Of a DNA stretch of 64,000 nucleotides, positions 8,134-18,485 are shown piece by piece. Made by a program: the position numbers and the translations under genes. Position 1 is the first letter of the stretch. Every line of letters begins with the position of its first letter. The notes beneath the pieces are model-generated. The model had not been told where the DNA came from. It made no database searches and saw nothing but the letters and a program-made list of their open reading frames with translations. Origin of the DNA: Formosa sp. L2A11 (GTDB taxonomy: Bacteria > Bacteroidota > Bacteroidia > Flavobacteriales > Flavobacteriaceae); contig NZ_CP047028.1 in assembly GCF_009796865.1 (NCBI RefSeq), positions 3,658,001 to 3,722,000 of the forward strand, read 5' to 3'.

Positions 8134-9138
8134 TTAAAAGAATCTTGGACTAATCAATCTTTTAGAACTCGATGAGAAGGTATATCCTAAAGTAAGTTCG
8201 TGAGAACCATTCTCGGAATTACCTAAAGTATTCAGCATATAATCATAAGAATATCCAATACGTAATTTATCATTTACATAAAACTGAACGATTCCAGATA
8301 TTGCATTAGTAGACTTTAAGCTTTCACTATAATCTACATAGTCTTTATCCCATAAAGAAATACCTGTTCTGTAGCTAGCTCCAAACCAAAATTTGTCATT
8401 AAATATTAACATTCCATTAATATCTAAACTAGTTGTTCCTTTAAAATCTTCTTTAACAAGAATACTTGGTTTTAATTTCAAATATGAATTCATATCAAAA
8501 AGTGCTCCTGCAATAAAATACATGTGCTTATTTTGATCGATATTATAATATGTGTCGTCTGTTCCAAAAAGATAGTTTTCGGTATCTTCTAAAATATTCA
8601 TGAAAGAAACCCCTGCGTACCATTTCGGACTGTAATAATAAACACCTAATCTAATATTCCATTTCCAGACTGTTTCATTGGTATTATATAAATCAGCATC
8701 GCTTCCGTTTACAGCAGAAAACATAGAACCATCTAGTCCGTAACTACCAATTCCTGCACCAATACCAAAACTTAAACGCTGTGTATCTTCATCATTTAAT
8801 CTAAGACGATATGCATAGTTACCATAAATAGTTGTTGCTTTTTGTGGTCCTAATTGATCTGAAGTAACTTGTAATCCTACTCCAACATTTCTTGTATCTT
8901 CAGATACAATTCCATCAATAGATACTTGGCCTGTTTGTGGTGCCCCATCTAAACCGGCCCATTGATTTCGCAGTCCAACTTGAGCAAACCACTGATCTTT
9001 ATAACCTGCATAAGCTGGGTTTACACTTAATGTGTTAAAAATATACTGTGTAAACTGAATTTCTTGTTGCGCTCTTAACTTTGGTGCTTTAAAAAGCACC
9101 AAAGTTAATAACATTAGCAAATAATATTCTTTTTTCAT
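8134..9138 (-). CDS. PorP/SprF family type IX secretion membrane protein
   Basis: The 334-residue protein begins with a signal peptide (about 1-23, ending LRAQQ) and continues with QFTQYIFNTLSVNPAYAGYKD, the typical start of PorP/SprF proteins, and ends in a beta-strand (LGYTFSSSSKRLISPRFF). Members are outer-membrane beta-barrels; SprF is needed for surface delivery of the gliding adhesin SprB, and each SprF-like protein tends to serve the adhesin encoded next to it. Here it lies 39 bases downstream of the giant repeat adhesin and 23 bases upstream of the OmpA gene, so I infer it is the dedicated secretion or anchoring partner of that adhesin. Confidence 0.92.
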   Translation of the reverse strand: MKKEYYLLMLLTLVLFKAPKLRAQQEIQFTQYIFNTLSVNPAYAGYKDQWFAQVGLRNQWAGLDGAPQTGQVSIDGIVSEDTRNVGVGLQVTSDQLGPQKATTIYGNYAYRLRLNDEDTQRLSFGIGAGIGSYGLDGSMFSAVNGSDADLYNTNETVWKWNIRLGVYYYSPKWYAGVSFMNILEDTENYLFGTDDTYYNIDQNKHMYFIAGALFDMNSYLKLKPSILVKEDFKGTTSLDINGMLIFNDKFWFGASYRTGISLWDKDYVDYSESLKSTNAISGIVQFYVNDKLRIGYSYDYMLNTLGNSENGSHELTLGYTFSSSSKRLISPRFF

Positions 9139-9177
9139 TCGTTTATGAACTTCTTTATTAATAATCTTATTTTATAA

Positions 9178-11818
9178 TTATTCTTTTATATAAAGCCATC
9201 CGTCATACCCTTTAACTCCACCTTGTTTGTCGGTTAGTTTTATATGGTAATAATATGTCCCTTTATTTAAGCCTTCTCCTGAGAAACCGTTACTGTTAGA
9301 GTAATCAGAATTTCTATAAACTTCATTACCCCATCTATTAAAAATTAATACCTGAGCTTTATTATAGAATTCTAAACCTATAATCTCAAAAGTGTCATTA
9401 TCTCCATCTTTGTTTGGAGTTATAACGTTAGGTATAAATAATCCAGATATTGATATAGTAACTGTAGCTTCATTAGTCCATCTACCATTTCCATCTTGAA
9501 CCATGTAAGTAAAGTAATCATCTCCTGTATATTTAATATTAGGATCTGGAGTGTAAATAACTTCACAGTCTGCAGTTACTTCTACTGTACCATATTGTGG
9601 CTGATCGACAACTTGAATAGTAGAACAAATTAACTCTGTATCATAAGCTACATCATTATCTAAAATTGGAATACTTACAGATTCATCTAATGTTGTTTCA
9701 GCTTCATCATCGTAAGCATCAGGAGGCGTAATATCTAAATCAGTGTCTGTTACATCATCATTATCAAAATCAGTTCCTGAAGTATCATATATAGTGTTTC
9801 CTTGAGCATCATCTGCCACAGCAAGTGCTGTATTGATAACATATCCTAAATCTAAATCATCTTGAACTACAGAATAAGAGATAACGAAAGTTGTATTATC
9901 ACTTTCTCCTGGTTCTAAACTTGCTATACTACTATCTAAAGTTCCTCCTAATAAAGGATCTTCTATTGTAATATTAGTTAAAGTAACACTACCTGTATTT
10001 TTAACAGTAAACACATAAGTGATAGCTTTAGTTACTTTATTATAAGTTCCTTCTTTTAATAAGCTAATTGCTGAATTCGTATTAAATACTGTTACCGTAG
10101 CATCATCAGGTTCACCATCGCCATTTGCATCAATGTTTGTTGCATCTGTTGGATCATCTGAAAGATCTGAAACTGAATCTCCTGCAGGATCGTTTCCTGT
10201 TACTGTTGCTTGATTTGTTACACGTCCAGAATTTACATCTGCTTGTGTAATGGTATAAGTAGCAGTGAACGTTGTAGAATCACTAGCGCCTGGTGCTAAA
10301 CTTGCAAGACTTCCTGTTACAGATACTAATGGATCTGAGATTGAAATATTTGTAAGTGTTACATTTCCCATGTTTTTTACTACAAATCCGTATGTGATTG
10401 TTTCACCTGCTTCTGTAAATCCGTTTCCGTTAGCATCATTAAATGTTGCTGTTTTTTCTAAACTGATACCGCCGTTTGAACCTGAGAATTCTGTTACCGT
10501 AGCATCATCAGGTTCGCCATCTCCATTTGCATCAACGTTTGTTGCATCTGTTGGATCATCTGAAAGATCTGAAACTGAAGTTCCTTCAGGATCTGTTCCT
10601 GTTACTGTTGCTTGGTTACTTACACTTCCTGAATCTACATCTGATTGTGTAATGGTATAAGTAGCAGTGAACGTTGTAGAATCACTAGCGCCTGGTGCTA
10701 AACTTGCAAGACTTCCTGTTACAGATACTAATGCATCTGAGATTGAAATATTTGTAAGTGTTACGTTTCCGGTGTTAGTCACTTTAAATCCGTAAGTGAT
10801 TGTCTCACCTGCATCGGTAAATCCGTTTCCGTTAACATCATTAAACGTTCCCGTTTTTTCTAAACTCATACTTGAAGAGCTAGAGAATCCTGTTACCGTA
10901 GCATCATCAGGTTCACCATCGCCATTTGCATCAACGTTTGTTGCATCTGTTGGATCATCTGAAAGATCTGAAACTGAATCTCCTTCAGGATCTGTTCCGG
11001 TTACTGTTGCTTGATTTGTTACACTTCCTGAATCTATATCTAATTGTGTAATGGTATAAGTTGCAGTGAACGTTGTAGAATCACTGGCGCCTGGTGCTAA
11101 ACTTGCAAGACTTCCTGTTACAGATACTAATGCATCTGAGATTGAAATATTTGTAAGTGTTACATTTCCAGTGTTAGTCACTTTAAAGCCGTAAGTGATT
11201 GTCTCATTTACATCTGCAAATCCGTTTCCGTTAACATCATTAAAGGTTGCTGTTTTTTCTAAACTCATACTTGAAGAGCTAGAGAAATCTGTTACCGTAG
11301 CATCATCAGGTTCGCCATCGCCATTTGCATCAACGTTTGTTGCATCTGTTGGATCATCTGAAAGATCTGAAACTGAAGTTCCTTCAGGATCTGTTCCGGT
11401 TACTGTTGCTTGATTTGTTACACTTCCTGAATCTATATCTGATTGTGTAATCGTATAAGTAGCAGTGAATGTTGAAGAATCACTAGCGCCTGGTGCTAAA
11501 CTTGCAAGACTTCCTGTTACAGATACTAATGCATCTGAGATTGAAATATTTGTAAGTGTTACGTTTCCAGTGTTAGTTACTTTAAATCCGTATGTGATAG
11601 TCTCATTTACATCTGCAAATCCGTTTCCGTTAGCATCATTAAAAGTTGACGTTTTTTCTAAAGAAATACTTGAAGAGCTAGAGAAATCTGTTACCGTAGC
11701 ATCATCAGGTTCGCCATCGCCATTTGCATCAACGTTTGTTGCATCTGTTGGATCATCTGAAAGATCTGAAACTGAAGTTCCTTCAGGATCTGTTCCGGTT
11801 ACTGTTGCTTGATTTGTT
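9178..11818 (-). CDS. SprB-like giant adhesin, C-terminal part (downstream of a frameshift)
   Basis: This open frame carries the end of the adhesin: the rest of repeat 17, repeats 18-21, a divergent repeat 22 (from about 10068), an Ig/cadherin-like domain (PPDAYDDEAETTLDESVSI to NEATVTISI), and a T9SS type B gliding-motility-associated C-terminal sorting domain (LFIPNVITPNKDGDNDTFEI, FNRWGNEVYR, GTYYYHIKLTD, ending GYDGWLYIKE). It has no start or signal of its own; the first in-frame ATG (11268) lies inside a repeat. The frame is open up to the one-base deletion next to 11818, so it is almost certainly the second half of the gene beginning at 19307. If the deletion is real the secretion signal is separated from the export signal and the adhesin would not reach the surface. 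Confidence 0.85.
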
Positions 11819-14800
11819 CACTTCCTGAATCTATATCTGATTGTGTAATCGTATAAGTAGCAGTGAATGTTGAAGAATCACTAGCGCCTGGTGCTAAACT
11901 TGCAAGACTTCCTGTTACAGATACTAATGCATCTGAGATTGAAATATTTGTAAGTGTTACATTTCCGGTGTTAGTCACTTTAAAGCCGTATGTGATTGTC
12001 TCACCTGCATCTGCAAATCCGTTTCCGTTAGCATCACTAAAAGTTCCCGTTTTTTCTAATGAAATACTTGAAGGTGCATCGTTAAAATTTGTTACCGTAA
12101 TATCATCAGGTTCACCATCGCCATTTGCATCAACGTTTGTTGCATCTGTTGGATCATCTGAAAGATCTGAAACTAAATCTCCAGCAGGATCCTCACCTTT
12201 TACTGTTGCTTGATTTGTTACACTTCCTTTATCTACATCTGCTTGTGTAATGGTATAAGTTGCTGTGAATGTTGTAGAATCACTAGCGCCTGGTGCTAAA
12301 CTTGCAAGACTTCCTGTTACAGATACTAATGCATCTGAGATTGAAATATTTGTAAGTGTTACATTTCCGGTGTTAGTCACTTTAAAGCCGTATGTGATTG
12401 TTTCATTTACATCTGCAAATCCGTTTCCGTTAGCGTCATTAAAAGTTGACGTTTTTTCTAAAGAAATACTTGAAGGTGCATCGTTAAAATCTGTTACCGT
12501 AGCATCATCAGGTTCACCATCGCCATTTGCATCAAGGTTTGTTGTATCTGTTGGATCATCTGAAAGATCTGAAACTGAAGTTCCTTCAGGATCTGTTCCG
12601 GTTACTGTTGCTTGATTTGTTACACTTCCAGAATCTACATCTGCTTGTGTAATGGTATAAGTTGCAGTGAACGTTGTAGAATCACTAGCGCCTGGAGCTA
12701 AACTTGCAAGGCTTCCTGTTACAGATACTAATGCATCTGAGATTGAAATATTTGTAAGTGTTAAGTTTCCAGTGTTAGTCACTTTAAATCCGTAAGTGAT
12801 TGTTTCACCTACATCTGCAAATCCGTTTCCGTTAGCGTCATTAAACGTTCCCGTTTTTTCTAAACTCATACTTGAAGAGCTAGAGAAATCTGTTACCGTA
12901 GCATCATCAGGTTCACCATCTCCATTTGCATCAACGTTTGTTGCATCTGTTGGATCATCTGAAAGATCTGAAACTGAAGTTCCTTCAGGATCTGTTCCTG
13001 TTACTGTTGCTTGATTTGTTACACTTCCTGAATCTATGTCTGCTTGTGTAATCGTATAAGTTGCAGTGAACGTTGTAGAATCACTAGCGCCTGGTGCTAA
13101 ACTTGCAAGGCTTCCTGTTACAGATACTAATGCATCTGAGATTGAAATATTTGTAAGTGTTAAGTTTCCAGTGTTAGTCACTTTAAATCCGTAAGTGATT
13201 GTTTCACCTACATCTGCAAATCCGTTTCCATTAGCGTCATTAAATGTTGACGTTTTTTCTAATAAAATACTTGAAGAACTAGAGAAATCTGTTACCGTTT
13301 TATCATCAGGTTCACCATCGCCATTTGCATCAACGTTTGTTGCATCTGTTGGATCATCTGAAAGATCTGAAACTGAAGTTCCTTCAGGATCTGTTCCGTT
13401 TACTGTTGCTTGATTTGTTACACTTCCAGAATCTATGTCTGATTGTGTAATGGTATAAGTAGCAGTGAACGTTGTAGAATCACTAGCGCCTGGTGCTAAA
13501 CTTGCAAGACTTCCTGTTACAGATACTAATGCATCTGAGATTGAAATATTTGTAAGTGTTACGTTTCCAGTGTTAGTTGCTTTAAAGCCGTAAGTGATTG
13601 TTTCACCTACATCTGCAAATCCGTTTCCGTTAGCGTCATTAAACGTTGACGTTTTTTCTAAAGAAATACTTGAAGAGCTAGAGAAATCTGTTACTGTTTT
13701 ATCATCAGGTTCGCCATCGCCATTTGCATCAACGTTTGTTGCATCTGTTGGATCATCTGAAAGATCTGAAACTGAATCTCCAGCAGGATTACTTCCTGTT
13801 ACTGTTGCTTGATTTGTTACACTTCCAGAATCTATATCTGATTGTGTAATCGTATAAGTTGAAGTAAATGTTCTAGAATCACTAGCGCCTGGTGCTAAAC
13901 TTGCAAGACTTCCTGTTACAGATACTAATGCATCTGAAATTGAAATACCTGTAAGTGTTACGTTTCCGGTGTTAGTGACTTTAAATCCGTATGTGATTGT
14001 CTCACCTGCATCTGCAAATCCGTTTCCGTTAGCGTCATTAAACGTTCCCGTTTTTTCTAAAGAAACACTTGAAGGAGAATCTGTAAAATCTGTTACCGTA
14101 GCATCATCAGGTTCACCATCGCCATTTGCATCAACGTTTGTTGCATCTGTTGGATCATCTGAAAGATCTGAAACTATATCTCCAGCAGGATCCTCACCTT
14201 TTACTGTTGCTTGATTTGTTACACTTCCTTTATCTACATCTGCTTGTGTAATGGTATAAGTTGCTGTGAATGTTGTAGAATCACTAGCGCCTGGTGCTAA
14301 ACTTGCAAGACTTCCTGTTACAGATACTAATGGATCTGTAATTGAAATACCTGTAAGTGTTACGTTTCCGATGTTAGTCACTTTAAATCCGTAAGTAATT
14401 GTTTCACCTACATCTGCAAATCCGTTTCCGTTAGCGTCATTAAATGTTGACGTTTTTTCTAATGAAATACTTGAAGGAGAATCTGTAAAATCTGTTACTG
14501 TTTTATCATCAGGTTCGCCATCCCTATTATCATCAACATTTGTTGCATCAGATGGATCATCTGAAGTATCTGAAACTGAAGTTCCTTCAGGATCTGTTCC
14601 TGTTACTGTTGCTTGATTTGTTACACTTCCATTATCTACATCTGCTTGTGTAATGGTATAAGTAGCAGTGAACGTTGTAGAATCACTAGCGCCTGGTGCT
14701 AAAGTTGCAAGGCTTCCTGATACAGATACTAATGGATCTGTAATTGAAATATTTGTAAGTGTTAGGTTTCCAGTGTTAGTTACTTTAAAGCCGTATGTGA

Positions 14801-17800
14801 TTGTTTCACCTACATCTGCAAATCCGTTTCCGTTAGCATCATTAAACGTTCCAGTTTTTTCTAAAGAAATACTTGAAGGTGCATCGTTAAAATCTGTTAC
14901 TGTTTTATCATCAGGTTCGCCATCACCATCTGCATCAATGTTTGTTGCATCTGTTGGATCATCTGAAAGATCTGTTACTGATTCTCCAGCAGGATTGCTT
15001 CCTGTAGCTGTTGCTTGGTTACTTACACTTCCTTTATCTACATCTGTTTGTGTAATGGTGTAAGTAGCAGTGAATGTTGTAGAATCACTAGCGCCTGGTG
15101 CTAAACTTGCAAGGCTTCCTGATACAGATACTAATGCATCTGTTATTGAAATATTTGTAAGTGTTACGTTTCCAGTGTTAGTTGCTTTAAAGCCGTAAGT
15201 GATTGTTTCACCTACATCTGCAAATCCGTTTCCGTTAGCGTCATTAAACGTTGACGTTTTTTCTAAAGAAACACTTGAAGGAGAATCTGTAAAATCTGTT
15301 ACCGTAGCATCATCAGGTTCACCATCGCCATTTGCATCAACGTTTGTTGCATCTGTTGGATCATCTGAAAGATCTGAAACTATATCTCCAGCAGGATCCT
15401 CACCTTTTACTGTTGCTTGATTTGTTACACTTCCTTTATCTACATCTGCTTGTGTAATGGTATAAGTTGCTGTGAATGTTGTAGAATCACTAGCGCCTGG
15501 TGCTAAACTTGCAAGACTTCCTGTTACAGATACTAATGGATCTGTAATTGAAATACCTGTAAGTGTTACGTTTCCGATGTTAGTCACTTTAAATCCGTAA
15601 GTAATTGTTTCACCTACATCTGCAAATCCGTTTCCGTTAGCGTCATTAAACGTTCCCGTTTTTTCTAAAGAAACACTTGAAGGAGAATCTGTAAAATCTG
15701 TTACCGTAATATCATCAGGTTCACCATCTCTATTATCATCAACATTTGTTGCATCAGATGGATCATCTGAAGTATCTGTTACTGATTTTCCTTTAGAATC
15801 ACTTCCTTTTACTGTAGCTTGGTTACTTACACTTCCTTTATCTACATCTGCTTGTGTAATGGTATAAGTTGCAGTGAACGTTGTAGAATCACTAGCGCCT
15901 GGTGCTAAACTTGCAAGGCTTCCTGATACAGATACTAATGGATCTGTAATTGAAATATTTGTAAGTGTTAGGTTTCCAGTGTTAGTCACTTTAAAGCCGT
16001 ATGTGATTGTTTCACCTACATCTGCAAATCCGTTTCCGTTAGCGTCATTAAACGTTCCCGTTTTTTCTAAAGAAATACTTGAAGGTGCATCGTTAAAATC
16101 TGTTACTGTTTTATCATCAGGTTCGCCATCGCCATTTGCATCAACGTTTGTTGCATCTGTTGGATCATCTGAAAGATCTGTTACTGATTCTCCAGCAGGA
16201 TTGCTTCCTGTAGCTGTTGCTTGGTTACTTACACTTCCTTTATCTACATCTGTTTGTGTAATGGTGTAAGTAGCAGTGAATGTTGTAGAATCACTAGCGC
16301 CTGGTGCTAAACTTGCAAGGCTTCCTGATACAGATACTAATGCATCTGTTATTGAAATATTTGTAAGTGTTACGTTTCCAGTGTTAGTCACTTTAAATCC
16401 GTATGTGATTGTCTCACCTACATCTGCATAACCATTACTGTTAGCATCATTAAACGTTCCTGTTTTTTCTAAAGAAATACCTGAAGGTGCATCGTTAAAA
16501 TCTGTTACTGTTTTATCATCAGGTTCGCCATCGCCATTTGCATCTACGTTTGTTGCATCTGTTGGATCATCTGAAGTATCTGTTACTGATTCTCCAGCAG
16601 GATCCTCACCTTTTACTGTTGCTTGATTTGTTACACTTCCTTTATCTACATCTGCTTGTGTAATGGTATAAGTTGCTGTGAATGTTGTAGAATCACTAGC
16701 GCCTGGTGCTAAACTTGCAAGGCTTCCTGTTACAGATACTAATGGATCTGTAATTGAAATATTTGTAAGTGTTACGTTTCCAGTGTTAGTCACTTTAAAT
16801 CCGTAAGTAATTGTTTCACCTACATCTGCATAACTATTACTGTTAGTATCATTAAAAGTTGACGTTTTTTCTAAAGAAACACTTGAAGGTGCATCGTTAA
16901 AATCTGTTACTGTTTTATCATCAGGTTCGCCATCTCCATTTGCATCAACGTTTGTTGCATCTGTTGGATCATCTGAAGTATCTGTTACTGATTCTCCAGC
17001 AGGATCCTCACCTTTTACTGTTGCTTGATTTGTTACACTTCCTTTATCTACATCTGCTTGTGTAATGGTATAAGTTGCTGTAAATGTTGTAGAATCACTA
17101 GCGCCTGGTGCTAAACTAGCAAGAGTTCCTGATACAGATACTAATGCATCTGAGATTGAAATACCTGTAAGTGTTACGTTTCCGGTGTTAGTCACTTTAA
17201 AGCCGTAAGTAATTGTTTCACCTACATCTGCATAACTATTACTGTTAGCATCATTAAAAGTTGACGTTTTTTCTAAACTCATACTTGGAGAGCTAGAGAA
17301 ATTTGTTACTGTAGCATCATCAGGTTCACCATCGCCATTTGGATCAACGTTTGTTGCATCTGTTGGATCATCTGAAGTATCTGTTACTGAATCTCCAGCA
17401 GGATTGCTTCCTGTTGCTGTAGCTTGGTTACTTACACTTCCTGAATCTATGTCTGATTGTGTAATGGTATAAGTTGCCGTGAATGTTGTAGAATCACTAG
17501 TTCCTGGTGCTAAACTTGCAAGACTTCCTGTTACAGATACTAATGCATCTGAGATTGAAATACCTGTAAGTGTTACGTTTCCGGTGTTAGTCACTTTAAA
17601 TCCGTATGTGATTGTCTCACCTGCATCTGCATAACCATTATTATTGGCGTCATTAAAAGTTGCGGTTTTTTCTAAACTCATACTTGGAGAGCTAGAGAGA
17701 TTTATTACTGTTTTATCATCAGGTTCTCCATCTCCTTCTGTATCAACATTTGTTGTATCTGCAGAATCATCTGAAAGATCTGAAACTGAATTTCCATCAG

Positions 17801-18485
17801 GATAAGTTGCTGTAGCTGTTGCTTGGTTAGTTACACTTCCAGAATCTATATCTGCTTGTGTAATCGTATAAGTTGCAGTGAATGTTGTAGAATCACTAGC
17901 GTTTACTGCTAAACTTGCAAGAGTTCCTGGTACAGATACTAATGGATCTGTAATTGAAATATTTTTTAAGGTTAAATTTCCACTATTTACAACCGTAAAT
18001 GCATAGGTAATTGTTTCACCTGCATCTGCATAACCATTACTGTTAGCATCATTAAATGTTCCAGTTTTTACTAAATCTATACTTGAATAAGAACCTGTAA
18101 AGTCTGTTACTGTAACATCATCTGGTTCTTCATTATTGTCAAGATCGACATCTGTATCATCTGAAGGATCATCTGAAGTATCTGTAATCGTATTCCCTTC
18201 AGTATCTACTCCAGTTACCGTAGCTTGATTGCTTACACTTCCATAATCTATATCTGATTGTGTAACAGTATAAGTTGCAGTGAACGTTGTAGAATCACTA
18301 GCGTTTACTGCTAAACTAGCTAAAGGACCTCCTGAAACAGTTGCTTTTGGATCTGTTATTTGAATATTTGTTAAAGGTACATTTCCAATATTAGTAACTT
18401 TAAATGCATAAGTAATAGTTTCACCAGGATCGGCATAACCACTATTATCAGTATCATTAAAAGTTCCTATTTTTTCTAAACTAAA
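10069..18485 (-). repeat. Array of 21 tandem 399-402 bp coding repeats
   Basis: From codon F/I at 18485 down to 10069 the adhesin gene contains 21 consecutive units averaging 401 bp, each encoding one 133-134 residue domain; a 22nd divergent unit follows from 10068. Identity between units at the DNA level is very high, for example the stretch encoding LASLAPGASDSTTF recurs almost unchanged. Units near 18.0-18.5 kb (the first two) are more divergent, as is the last, the usual pattern when recombination homogenises the middle of an array. Assembly across such an array is error-prone, so copy number should be treated with caution. Confidence 0.95.

Noticed and set aside
10265..16269. Series of plus-strand reading frames of 70-131 codons recurring every 399-402 bases across the adhesin gene
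   Set aside because: They are antisense shadows of the repeat, recur because the DNA recurs, and encode low-complexity Ser/Pro/Val-rich peptides without starts, signals or homology I recognise.
10069..18485. CRISPR-like array
   Set aside because: The period of about 400 bp and the continuous coding frame show tandem protein domains, not short repeats with unique spacers.
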